A DNA stretch of 52,783 bases from JAVBQJ01 sp031549115. Lineage in GTDB: Bacteria > Verrucomicrobiota > Lentisphaeria > Victivallales > Victivallaceae. Under the pieces are notes generated by a model that was not told the origin of the DNA, ran no database searches, and saw only the letters and a list, made by a program, of their open reading frames with translations. Location: assembly GCA_031549115.1 (NCBI GenBank), contig JAVBQJ010000136.1, forward strand, positions 1 to 52,783, written 5' to 3'. Both the position numbers and the translations under genes were made by a program. This document shows positions 33,276-41,735 of the stretch, piece by piece. The stretch's first letter is position 1, and each line of letters opens with the position of its first letter.

Positions 33276-34337
33276 TCATGCGGATTCGCCTGGTTTGAAG
33301 ACCGGTTCCACGGCGACAGTGCGAACCGGCTGGCCATGGAGCTCTCCATCGACCAGGGCGGTCAGTTCGCGGCCGGCATGGGCCAATCTCAGGTCCATGG
33401 TGGTGATCGAAAGCGGGAAATCGTAGTACATCCAGGCATTGTCCATGCCGGTTATCGCCAGGGACGGCGCCGGGCGGCCGGCCGCGGCAACACCGGCGAT
33501 GGCGCCCACCGCGCGCAGGTCGGAAGAACAGCAGATCGCGGTCTGTTCGGGAAAAAGCTCCAACAGTTCGCGGGTATAACGCTGCGCGTCCGCGCGGCTG
33601 CCCGAGAAAAACCGGCATCGCTCGCGGCGAAAGGTGATGCCCGCGTCACGCAACGCCGCCCGGTAGCCGCGCAGGCGATGGGAGTTTTCATGATCGCCGA
33701 GGAACCCGATGTCGCGGTGCCCCTTACCGATCAGGTATTCGACGATCCGGTACTGCGCCAACTCGACATCCAGCCATACCTGGTTGATGGCGCGACTCCG
33801 CCGGTGGTGCTTGGCGAAAACCGCACAGGGGACGCGGTTTTTCAAACAATGTTCGATCAGCTGTTCGAAATATTGGTATTCCAGAAAGACGAATGCCGCC
33901 TCCGGCTGTGCCGCCAGTGCGCGAAAGGCTTCGATCGCCGGCCGGGTCGGAGTGACATGGACCCGGTATCCGAGTTCCCGCCCGGCGTCGATGATTCCCT
34001 TGAGTATCTGCTGTGCCGCAAACCAGTTTTCCGGGTTGGCCGAAGGGTCGAAAATTTCGCTCTCCGAAACAATGCAATAAATGCTTCGCAAGCCGATCGC
34101 CTCCTGCGTCGGCGGCGCCCCGGCGGCCTCCCGGACAAAGGTCCCTTTTCCCGAAACGCTGTATAGAAGCCCTTCCTGAAAAAGCGGCTGCAGCGCTCGG
34201 CTCAAAGTCGCCTGGCTGACCTCGTAGTGCTCCATCAGGAATTTCACGGTATGAAAACGGCGGTCGGAAAAATCGCGGCTCCCGATCTCCCGGCGCAACA
34301 GTTCGGTCAATTGCTCGTGTTTGTAAACGGTCTTCAC
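33276..34337 (-). CDS. GntR-HTH/LacI-type transcription regulator
   Basis: A 353-residue regulator with an N-terminal winged helix of the GntR type (LTELLRREIGSRDFSDRRF, VSQATLSRALQPLFQEGLLYSVSGKGTFV, residues about 9-70) and a sugar-binding LacI/GalR-like effector domain (IVEYLIGKGHRDIGFLGDHENSHRLRGYRAAL, then SLAITGMDNAWMYYDFPLSITTMDL). Such fusions are typical carbon-source regulators. Its own promoter (minus strand, 34415-34387) has a 12-bp palindrome at the predicted start, suggesting autoregulation. The pseudopilin and DUF4838 genes follow in the same direction and are the likely targets. Confidence 0.93.
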   Translation of the reverse strand: MKTVYKHEQLTELLRREIGSRDFSDRRFHTVKFLMEHYEVSQATLSRALQPLFQEGLLYSVSGKGTFVREAAGAPPTQEAIGLRSIYCIVSESEIFDPSANPENWFAAQQILKGIIDAGRELGYRVHVTPTRPAIEAFRALAAQPEAAFVFLEYQYFEQLIEHCLKNRVPCAVFAKHHRRSRAINQVWLDVELAQYRIVEYLIGKGHRDIGFLGDHENSHRLRGYRAALRDAGITFRRERCRFFSGSRADAQRYTRELLELFPEQTAICCSSDLRAVGAIAGVAAAGRPAPSLAITGMDNAWMYYDFPLSITTMDLRLAHAGRELTALVDGELHGQPVRTVAVEPVFKPGESA

Positions 34338-34369
34338 TATTCAGAAACTCTTTCTTGTAAAACGTATCG

Positions 34370-34381
34370 CATATCGATATG
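34370..34381. promoter_or_regulatory. Candidate operator CATATCGATATG
   Basis: Perfect 12-bp palindrome just downstream of the -10 box of the minus-strand regulator promoter, covering its expected start site. Position and symmetry fit autorepression by a dimeric GntR-type protein. No second copy was noticed in the window. Confidence 0.45.
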
Positions 34382-34386
34382 ATTCT

Positions 34387-34415
34387 ATTATAGCAAAAAT
34401 CAGAATAAAAGTCAA
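34387..34415 (-). promoter_or_regulatory. Promoter of the minus-strand regulator operon
   Basis: Minus strand TTGACT (34415-34410), 17-base spacer, perfect TATAAT (34392-34387). About 40-45 bases of leader to the ATG at 34337. Confidence 0.8.
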
Positions 34416-34709
34416 TAGCGGAAGCGAAAAAAATGCAATTTTTATTTCGACAATGCCCCGGCGTCCATCGCCTGCCGCATCGGCGCGTCTTACCGGACGG
34501 TAAAATTTCAGGGTTTTGCCGATAGAGTGTGCGCCGCCGGCACGACGGCGTGAAGATGATGATACCGGATCGCTCCGCCGCTCGATTTCACGTTTTTGCC
34601 GCCATCGCTCCATGAGGTCCATTCCGGACGGCACTCCCGCTTTTTTGTCAATCTGTTCGATTTTGCTCCATAAAATGCCACAAAAAGGACGTTAATTTTC
34701 GAAGAACAG

Positions 34710-34738
34710 TTGACTTCCCGCTCCAGTTGCCCTATAAT
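34710..34738 (+). promoter_or_regulatory. Promoter of the plus-strand regulator operon
   Basis: TTGACT (34710-34715), 17-base spacer, perfect TATAAT (34733-34738). The expected start near 34745 leaves only a leader of about 16 bases containing GGGAG, so it also fixes the regulator start at 34761. Confidence 0.8.
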
Positions 34739-34760
34739 TAAAGCAGCATGGGAGCTGGAT

Positions 34761-35858
34761 ATGATACAAGCCGGAAAAATTACCAAATCGCAACAGATCG
34801 TCACGGCGCTTGAGCAAGCCATCGACGCCGGGACATTGCCGCCGGGCGCCCGAATCGAAAGCGTGCGCGAGATCGCCGCCCGCTTCGACGCCAGCCTTTC
34901 GGTGGTCAACAACGCGCTGAATCGCCTCGAGCGGCAGGGGCGCGTCATCCGGCGCCCGCGTTCGGGCGTTTATGTCAAATCCCCCGACCACACCGGCGAT
35001 CCATTGAACAACACCGTTCTGGTCTGCATGCCGCTGGAGGGGCACATCTGGGGCGCGCTGTTCAGCCTGGTGGTCCGGGCGCTCAATACCCGCGGTCTCA
35101 GCGCCGTGGCCGTCCGCAACGACATGATGATCACCCGGACGCCGCAGCCGGAGCTGGCCGAGCACATCCGGCAGTTGACGCAGGATGCGCTGCGCGGCGC
35201 CATTGTGATGGGGAGCGATTACTGGAAAAATCCATTTCTGGAGGGGTATCCGCGCAGCAAAACCGTCTTCATCTTCGAACTCGATTACCCGGAGATCTGC
35301 GGCAACGGCGTTCTCGTCGACTACGAGGCCGCCTACCACGCGCTGACCGCGCACCTGATCGAAACCGGACGGCGGCGCATCGCCTTTCTCCCTCCCCCCG
35401 AGGCCATGCGCGCGGGGCAGCGCCGGATGCTGCACTTCGACCAGATGTGCAACGGCTACGAGCGTGCGTTGCGCGAGCACGACCTGAGCGGGAGCTGCCG
35501 CTATTTGCCCGAATTCGAAAACAGCGACCAGCGCAGCATCCAGGCCGAACTGGCCGCCATCATCAATGGACCGCAGCCGCCCGATGCCATCATGTGCTAC
35601 ATGGATGCGATCGCAATGCGGGTGCTGAAAGCGGCGCAGCAATTGCAGATCGCCGTACCGCAAAAACTCGCCGTCACCGGATTCTATCACACGCCGTGGG
35701 CCGACTTCGCGCCGCTGCCGTTGACCACGGCCCGCTTCGACCTCGAAGCCATGGCGGAAAAAGCGGTCGATATCCTGCTCCGGAAGCCGGAAACGCCCCA
35801 GATCATCTATATGAAGCCGGAGCTGCGTCTCGACGCGTCTTCCGCACCGATACAGTAA
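34761..35858 (+). CDS. GntR-HTH/LacI-type transcription regulator
   Basis: A 365-residue regulator of the same build as its divergent neighbour: GntR winged helix at residues about 8-70 (IVTALEQAIDAGTLPPGARI in part, IAARFDASLSVVNNALNRLERQG, IRRPRSGVYV) and a LacI-like effector domain (ALTAHLIETGRRRIAFLPPPE, later QKLAVTGFYHTPW and LTTARFDLEAMAEKAVDILL). The frame can be opened at the -35 box, but the promoter position and GGGAG six bases upstream fix the ATG at 34761. The pseudopilin gene starts 24 bases later, so it likely regulates that operon and perhaps the enzymes beyond it. Confidence 0.93.
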   Translation: MIQAGKITKSQQIVTALEQAIDAGTLPPGARIESVREIAARFDASLSVVNNALNRLERQGRVIRRPRSGVYVKSPDHTGDPLNNTVLVCMPLEGHIWGALFSLVVRALNTRGLSAVAVRNDMMITRTPQPELAEHIRQLTQDALRGAIVMGSDYWKNPFLEGYPRSKTVFIFELDYPEICGNGVLVDYEAAYHALTAHLIETGRRRIAFLPPPEAMRAGQRRMLHFDQMCNGYERALREHDLSGSCRYLPEFENSDQRSIQAELAAIINGPQPPDAIMCYMDAIAMRVLKAAQQLQIAVPQKLAVTGFYHTPWADFAPLPLTTARFDLEAMAEKAVDILLRKPETPQIIYMKPELRLDASSAPIQ

Positions 35859-35882
35859 AAAACAACCTCGAAAGGAAAGAAA

Positions 35883-36617
35883 ATGAACCGCGGAAAATTC
35901 ACACTGATTGAACTTTTGGTAGTGATTGCCATCATCGCTATTCTCGCCAGCATGCTGCTGCCGGCGTTGAGCAAGGCCCGCAGCAAAGCGCAGGAAATTT
36001 ACTGCGTCAACAACCTGAAACAGATCGGCCTGGGCTTCGCTTTTTACCAGAACGACTACAACGATTATACCCTGCCGTGGGTCGCGCCGGTTCCCAATGT
36101 GGCATATTATTGCTACTTCTCCGCAACATTGAACCAGCTGTACAATGTTCCCCGTAAAGCGCTGCAATGTCCGGCCGAAGGCAACGCCAGCAGTGTCGAT
36201 CCTTTTCCGATCGATGACGCCGTGCTGGGTTCCTACGGTTACGGCATGAACACAGACTGCATCGGTCTCGGGCCGATCGAAGACACCAAAACCCGTCAGG
36301 TATCGTCGATGGTGTCGCAAGGGTGGTCTTCGGATACCGTGGTGATGGTCGATTCCGTCACGACCAAAAAGCACATCTATTGTACTATGGTCTGGTCCAC
36401 CGTCGGTGTGTTCCCGCTGTCGACGGACAGCACCTGGGTGCAGGTCAATGCCCAGCGCCACGGCATGCGCGCCAACACCCTGCATCTGGATGGGCACGTA
36501 CAGGGCAACACGGCGCAGGCGCTGGCGGCAAACGAGAAAGATTCCGGTTCGGAGATGAAAAACCGCTTCTGGTACCCGAAAATCAACAACCCCACCAATA
36601 CCCCGACCTGGTATTGA
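35883..36617 (+). CDS. DUF1559-type pseudopilin
   Basis: A 244-residue protein whose N terminus (MNRGK, then FTLIELLVVIAIIAIL) is almost identical to that of the pseudopilin at 32602-33234, including Glu5 after the predicted cleavage and SKARSKAQ at the helix end. The head carries YCVNNLKQIGLGF, a DUF1559 feature, and the closing QRHGMRANTLHLDGHV block that corresponds to HxxxxNLLFLDGHV in other members. AAAGGAAAG before the ATG. It sits second in an operon after the GntR/LacI regulator. Confidence 0.92.
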   Translation: MNRGKFTLIELLVVIAIIAILASMLLPALSKARSKAQEIYCVNNLKQIGLGFAFYQNDYNDYTLPWVAPVPNVAYYCYFSATLNQLYNVPRKALQCPAEGNASSVDPFPIDDAVLGSYGYGMNTDCIGLGPIEDTKTRQVSSMVSQGWSSDTVVMVDSVTTKKHIYCTMVWSTVGVFPLSTDSTWVQVNAQRHGMRANTLHLDGHVQGNTAQALAANEKDSGSEMKNRFWYPKINNPTNTPTWY

Positions 36618-36627
36618 AGGAAACAAG

Positions 36628-37410
36628 ATGGATCAGGCATTCAATCTCTTGCTGGTTGCGGTCATGTTGGGCGGCTTCGCCCTCCTCCGCACCTGCAAAA
36701 AACGCCAAAAAACCTGGCGCCACGCATCGCTGTATGCGGTTATGACGCTGGTGGTGCTGCTGGGAAGCTGCGGTTTGTTTCTGTGGCACAACTTCCTGCA
36801 TGACGCGGTCACCGACGCCGGAACGATGGCGCTGGAGCGCGCCGAGATGCAATGGCATGCGCAAGGCCGGCACATGGCGCGGATGGCGGCGGCGCTCCGC
36901 CGAAGCGATCCGGCCGCCGCCGACGCCATTCTGGTACTGCATGGCGGCATGGAGAACCAGCAGAGCCGCCTGGCCGCCTTCACTATGGCGATGACGGCGA
37001 ACGGGGTGCCGCCATCCGCGCTCGAATTCCGGGTCGTTCCGGTTTCGGGGCCCCGCGCCGGGATCGCGCCGGCGGAGAGCCTGGTCACGGTCAATGACCT
37101 GAAAAAAGCCATAGGTGATTTTTCCGGCGGCATCGTGATTTCACTGCTGGGGGTGCCGCCGGATGCCCCCCACAGTCGTTTCGACTTCACCCGCCGCGGC
37201 AAACAGCGCTTCTGGGCCGGAGGCGACGCCACCAATAACAGCCCGGAAATCCAGCAGATGGTCCGGGCCGGCCGGATCGGCGCCGTGATGCAGTCGCGCC
37301 CCGATGCGCCGCAATTCGGCGAATCCTATTCCGGCGATCCGGAGAAGGCGTTCCGGCAGTTCTTCGAGCCGGTATACCCGGATTCCGAAAAAATTTTTTA
37401 TAATCAATAG
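36628..37410 (+). CDS. Membrane-anchored protein of unknown function
   Basis: A 260-residue protein with two N-terminal membrane spans (about residues 5-23 and 33-55) and a roughly 200-residue domain that probably faces the periplasm. That domain has a helical segment (RAEMQWHAQGRHMARMAAAL), VSGPRAGIAPAESLVTV and a VISLLGVPPDAPHS strand-turn; no family was recognised. GGAAACAAG before the ATG is weak; only ten bases separate it from the pseudopilin stop, so it is in the same operon. One possibility is a partner of the pseudopilin, which is inference from position only. Confidence 0.8.
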   Translation: MDQAFNLLLVAVMLGGFALLRTCKKRQKTWRHASLYAVMTLVVLLGSCGLFLWHNFLHDAVTDAGTMALERAEMQWHAQGRHMARMAAALRRSDPAAADAILVLHGGMENQQSRLAAFTMAMTANGVPPSALEFRVVPVSGPRAGIAPAESLVTVNDLKKAIGDFSGGIVISLLGVPPDAPHSRFDFTRRGKQRFWAGGDATNNSPEIQQMVRAGRIGAVMQSRPDAPQFGESYSGDPEKAFRQFFEPVYPDSEKIFYNQ

Positions 37411-37424
37411 TTTGGAGATATGCA

Positions 37425-39539
37425 ATGCATCCGTTCCCGCTTCTTTCAACCCTCCTGGCTTGCGGTGTTGCCGTGCTGGGCACAGCGGCGCCGTTGGAGT
37501 TAAGCAACGACCGCTTCAAAATCGAACTGGCCGGCGCCGAGCACGGCATGGGCGTGCTGCGTCTGGAAGACCCCGGCCGCGGTACCACCTTCTGGCAGGC
37601 CGCCGCCGCCAATCCGCTGCTGTGGCGCGTCGACCTGACCGCGCCCGGTTCCGATCTGACCGCGCTTTCGCGCGACAACCGCGACGCCGCCGTCTGCCGG
37701 GTGGTCGAACACACCCCCGAACGGCTGCGCGTCCACTGGAGCGGCTTCGCCGGATTGGAAGACACCCTGACCGTGGAATTGACCATACAGCTCGACGCCG
37801 ACGGCAAATCGAGCTGGGAGGTGATTCCACAGTTGACCGGAATACAATACACCCTGGGCGCATTGGTGTTTCCGTGTGTGGAAAACATCATCGATCCGAC
37901 ACGCGAAAAAATTCTCTTTCCGGTCGGCAACAACGGTAGCCGGATCGTCAATACCGCGCTGGCCGGGACCTACCCCTCGTACGAAGCGCAATTGCAGTTC
38001 TTCGGCTTCCTGCAGCCGCAGGGGGCGCTGTATATGGGGCTGCATGACACCGACGCGGCGGTGAAATTTTTCGAACTCTCCGACCGGCTGCAGTTGTCGG
38101 TGGTCAATTACGGACTGGACATGTCGGTCGCCGGGCAATCGCGCGCGCCGCGTTATCCGGTGGTGATGGCGCCGGCGGCGTCGCCGTGGGAGTGCTGTGC
38201 GCTCTATCGCAACTGGGCGACTCAACAGGCGTGGACGCAGCGCGGCAAACGCAGCGAACGCGACAATCTGCCGCCGCGCGCCGACGAAATCGGGCTGTGG
38301 CTGAATCTCGACGGCGATCCGGCGCCGATTGCCGCCGAAGCGCTCCGGGAAGCGGCGCGGCAGAACACCCCCACCGCGGGCCACTGGTACTGCTGGATGG
38401 TGCACCCGTTCGATCACCATTATCCGGAGTTCTTTCCCCCCAAGGAGGGCTTCCGGGAAGCGGTACAGGCAATGCGTGGCGCCGGCATGTTCGTCGTCCC
38501 CTACTTGAACGGGCGCTTGTGGGATACGGCGCTGGCGAGCTTCGAAACCGTGCGCCCCGAGGCCTGCACCCGGGTCGACGGCACCGCCATCATCGAAAAC
38601 TACGGCTCCGGCACCACCCTCGGCGCGATGTGCGCGACTTCGCCGAGCTATGGAAATATGCTGCTCGAAGCGATCCGGATATTGGCGAAAGAATACGGCG
38701 TCAACGGCGTCTATATCGATCAGATCGGTTCGGTGGCGCCGACGATGTGCTACAATCCGGCGCACGGGCATCCGCTCGGCGGCGGCGGCTGGTGGCAGCA
38801 GGCGTACCGGAATATGCTGAAGCCGGTGGTGGACGAATACGGCGATCAGCTGCTGTTCGTCACCGAAAACGGCGCGGAGCCGTACATCGACAGCTTCGAC
38901 ACCTTTCTGTTGTGGGTTCAGGTCTACACCGACGACTTTCCGTCGCTGGTTGCGGTTTACAATCAATACGCGTGGTACATGTGTTCGCTGACGCTGCCGG
39001 AGGATGACATGCCGTCGTTCGCCGGGCTGATGAGCCGGTGTCTCTTGTGGAACATCCAGCCGGGGTGGCTGCGCTGGCTGTACGGCGCCGATCTCACCAA
39101 TGTCGCGGACGCCGAAGCCAAACGCGCATATATCGACCGGGTGGTCCGGATGCGCGGCGCGGCACGGGAGGTGGTCGGCAATGGCCTCCCAACCGGCGAT
39201 GTGATTTTCACACCCACCGCCGAAACGGTGACGCTGCGCTACCACCGCAACACCAATTACGGGCGGCTGCCGGTGACACCGGGGGATTTCCCGTCCTATT
39301 ACGGCGTCTGGTGGCGTTCGGAAGACGGTCTCAGGGGCATGGCGTTGCTGGCGGAGCTGGCCGGACGCGAACAATCCGCTGCGTTCACCGCCGATCCGGC
39401 GGCGTTCGGCGGCGGCGCCGTCGGACAATCGGTCTACCGGGTTTACGAAGACGGCCGCAAAGAGCGGGTCGGCGCGGCGCCGGACACCATCCCCGTCACC
39501 CTGGCGCCTTACGATCTGCAATGCTACATTCTGGAGTGA
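37425..39539 (+). CDS. Exported DUF6259-type putative glycoside hydrolase
   Basis: A 704-residue secreted protein (signal MHPFPLLSTLLACGVAVLGTA). An N-terminal beta-sandwich (about residues 25-260; LELSNDRFKIELAGAEHGM, FPCVENIIDPTREKILFPVG in pieces) precedes a predicted TIM barrel with HWYCWMVHPFDHHYPEF, GAGMFVVPYLNGRLWD and GVYIDQIG, where Asp432 is a candidate catalytic or binding residue; a C-terminal beta domain ends the protein. This matches the DUF6259 family as I know it, related to clan GH-D/GH31-like enzymes. GGAG precedes the ATG. Fourth gene of the operon; the GH42-like gene starts two bases after its stop. Confidence 0.85.
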   Translation: MHPFPLLSTLLACGVAVLGTAAPLELSNDRFKIELAGAEHGMGVLRLEDPGRGTTFWQAAAANPLLWRVDLTAPGSDLTALSRDNRDAAVCRVVEHTPERLRVHWSGFAGLEDTLTVELTIQLDADGKSSWEVIPQLTGIQYTLGALVFPCVENIIDPTREKILFPVGNNGSRIVNTALAGTYPSYEAQLQFFGFLQPQGALYMGLHDTDAAVKFFELSDRLQLSVVNYGLDMSVAGQSRAPRYPVVMAPAASPWECCALYRNWATQQAWTQRGKRSERDNLPPRADEIGLWLNLDGDPAPIAAEALREAARQNTPTAGHWYCWMVHPFDHHYPEFFPPKEGFREAVQAMRGAGMFVVPYLNGRLWDTALASFETVRPEACTRVDGTAIIENYGSGTTLGAMCATSPSYGNMLLEAIRILAKEYGVNGVYIDQIGSVAPTMCYNPAHGHPLGGGGWWQQAYRNMLKPVVDEYGDQLLFVTENGAEPYIDSFDTFLLWVQVYTDDFPSLVAVYNQYAWYMCSLTLPEDDMPSFAGLMSRCLLWNIQPGWLRWLYGADLTNVADAEAKRAYIDRVVRMRGAAREVVGNGLPTGDVIFTPTAETVTLRYHRNTNYGRLPVTPGDFPSYYGVWWRSEDGLRGMALLAELAGREQSAAFTADPAAFGGGAVGQSVYRVYEDGRKERVGAAPDTIPVTLAPYDLQCYILE

Positions 39540-39541
39540 CC

Positions 39542-41581
39542 ATGACCGATTTTCCGGAGAAACCGGCATTTGTTTTCGGCACGCAATACTACCGGGCGCC
39601 GACGCCGCTGCCGGCCGAATGGGCCGACGATCTCGACCGCGTCCAGGCGCTCGGCCTGAACGCGATTCAGGTCCGGGTGCAGTGGCGGCGCAATGAACGG
39701 CGCGAGGGCGAATACAGCTTCGACGACATCGACCGGCTGTTCGAGCTGGCGGCGGCGCGCAAGCTGCCGGTGATCTTCAAGTTTCTGATGGAAAACGCCC
39801 CCGATTACATTTATGAAAAGTATCACGGCTTCCGTTACGGCCTCGACGGCCATATCATCCGGCCGGGGGCGCACGGCGCCTTTTATGTCGGCGGCTGGCT
39901 GCCGTGCTTCGATCACCCCGCGGTGATCCGGCACGCGGAACGATTCGTCGCGGTCATGGTCGAGCGTTACAAAAACCGCCCGGAGCTGCTGCATTGGAAT
40001 GTCTGGAACGAACCGCGCAGCAAACCCATCGGCGAATGCTGCTGCACGCATTCGGTCGCGTCGTATCGGCAATTTCTGCGCGAACGCTTCGACGGCATCG
40101 AAGCGTTGAACGCCTGCTACGGCAAGGCGTGGGAGAGCTTCGACACCGTCCAGCCGCCGGCGATGCCGCACGACTACGCCGAGCTGTATTTGTGGCGGCA
40201 GTGGAGCTGGCAGAGCGTCTACCAGAGATTGGCGTTCATGGCGCACGCGGTCCGGGCGCTGGACGCCGAACACCCGGTGATGGCGCATGTCGGCGGCTGC
40301 AATGTGCTGCAGGACGCCGCCGGAGACGGCTCCGACGATCACTTGAATGCGTCGCTGTTCGACTTTTACGGCTCCAGCCTGCCGGTTCCGGAACGCTTTG
40401 ACGACCCGTTGAGCCGCTGCCTGCCGTTTTTCACCTGCGACTGGCTGCATTCGGTATCGCCGCGCTTCTGGGTGTACGAGTTGTATCCGGAGTGGGGCGA
40501 CTGGGGCGAACGGACGCAGCCGGCGGACTTCCGTTACAAGGTGGACGCCTGCCTCGCCAGCGGCGCCAAGGGAATTCTGTTCTGGCAATACCGCGCCGAA
40601 CGCCTCGGTGTGGAAAACGACCTCGCCGGTATCGTCAACATCGACGGCAGCGCCAAGCCGATCACCGCCGAAGTCGGCAACTGCGCGTGCTGGGTGGAGG
40701 AGCACGCCGATTTCCTCTCCCGGGCGGAGGCGGTACCCGATCCGATCGGCATTCTCTATTCGCGCCACAGCGACCTGATCAGCCGGATCGAGGCCACCGG
40801 CGTCAACGCGCCGGACCTGCGCGACTTCGAATTGCGCGGCTCCTACACTTACAAGTTCAATCTTCAGGGCGTCTATGCGTTGTTCCACGAGCTCGGCTTC
40901 GCGCCGCAGCTGGTCGACGACCGCTTCCTCGCCCGCGAACTGCCGAAGCTGAAGGTGATTTACCTGCCGGAATATTACATCGTCACCCCCGAGGCGGCCG
41001 AGGCGCTGCGCGACTTTGCCCGCAACGGCGGCACCGTGATCGCCGAAGAAGGACTGGCGTTGCGCGATGCGCAGACGTGGCTGCAATTTCCATGGCCCGG
41101 CAACGGCTTCGACGCCGATTTCGGCATCCGGATCACCGAACGCTTTGCCACCGCGAAGTTGCGGCAGCCGGTTTCCGGACTTCCGGCCGGAGATTACTTC
41201 GCCCGGATCCAACCCGAAACCGGGACCGAAGTATTGCACCGGACCGGCGACGGCAGCCCGGCGGCAACCCGGCGCGGCAACTGGATTTTCCTGGCCACCG
41301 ACCTCGGCATGGCCTACTTCCGGCACCATGCGGAGCGCGGCGGCGAATGCCTGCAATGGCTGCGGAAGCTGCTGGAGTTTTCTTTGCCCGCCGCATACGA
41401 GCCCGGCGTCGCCCTGCGACGGCTGCAAACCGAAACGGAACGCATGCTGTGGGTATTCAACCGCAGCGGCAAGAGCTGCGAGCAGAGCGTCGACGGCCGG
41501 GAAGTCCGGGTACCCGCCAACACCACCGCGACGTATCGTTACCGCCGGGAAGAGACCTGCCCCACGGCGAAGCCATCTTGA
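39542..41581 (+). CDS. GH42-like glycosidase (beta-galactosidase type)
   Basis: A 679-residue protein without signal peptide. The first part is a TIM barrel with FGTQYYRAPTPLPAEW, LGLNAIQVRVQWRRNE, FDHPAVIRHAERFV and the general acid Glu157 in WNVWNEP; Glu313 in VYELYPEW is the candidate nucleophile, in line with GH42. A trimerisation-type Rossmann domain follows (LGFAPQLVDD, LKVIYLPEYYIVTPEAAEALRDF), then a short beta domain. The true start is the ATG at 39542, two bases after the preceding stop; a longer apparent frame overlaps the DUF6259 gene. It probably acts in the cytoplasm on an imported oligosaccharide. Exact linkage specificity cannot be read. Confidence 0.88.
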   Translation: MTDFPEKPAFVFGTQYYRAPTPLPAEWADDLDRVQALGLNAIQVRVQWRRNERREGEYSFDDIDRLFELAAARKLPVIFKFLMENAPDYIYEKYHGFRYGLDGHIIRPGAHGAFYVGGWLPCFDHPAVIRHAERFVAVMVERYKNRPELLHWNVWNEPRSKPIGECCCTHSVASYRQFLRERFDGIEALNACYGKAWESFDTVQPPAMPHDYAELYLWRQWSWQSVYQRLAFMAHAVRALDAEHPVMAHVGGCNVLQDAAGDGSDDHLNASLFDFYGSSLPVPERFDDPLSRCLPFFTCDWLHSVSPRFWVYELYPEWGDWGERTQPADFRYKVDACLASGAKGILFWQYRAERLGVENDLAGIVNIDGSAKPITAEVGNCACWVEEHADFLSRAEAVPDPIGILYSRHSDLISRIEATGVNAPDLRDFELRGSYTYKFNLQGVYALFHELGFAPQLVDDRFLARELPKLKVIYLPEYYIVTPEAAEALRDFARNGGTVIAEEGLALRDAQTWLQFPWPGNGFDADFGIRITERFATAKLRQPVSGLPAGDYFARIQPETGTEVLHRTGDGSPAATRRGNWIFLATDLGMAYFRHHAERGGECLQWLRKLLEFSLPAAYEPGVALRRLQTETERMLWVFNRSGKSCEQSVDGREVRVPANTTATYRYRREETCPTAKPS

Positions 41582-41634
41582 TCCAATCTGTTCCAGACGC
41601 CAAGGCGTTTTAGGGCCATTTCGGGGAAAAACAA

Positions 41635-41663
41635 TTGACTTTGTTCTATTCTTATATTATACT
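41635..41663 (+). promoter_or_regulatory. Promoter of the oxidoreductase gene
   Basis: TTGACT (41635-41640), 17-base spacer, TATACT (41658-41663), about 70 bases before the ATG. It starts a new transcription unit after the GH42-like gene. Confidence 0.75.
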
Positions 41664-41735
41664 TAAAGCAAAAATAGACAGATACTGCCGGCCGCTCCAT
41701 CGCCCCGCACCGTATCCAACGAAAGATTGTTCGCC

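Larger units (their letters stand above)
34338..34760. other. Divergent regulatory gap between two regulator genes
   Basis: The gap of 423 bases holds one promoter on each strand (34387-34415 minus, 34710-34738 plus), a 12-bp palindrome at 34370-34381 and otherwise no reading frame I would call. The centre (about 34440-34700) is unremarkable, GC-richer sequence in which I see nothing else. Confidence 0.5.
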
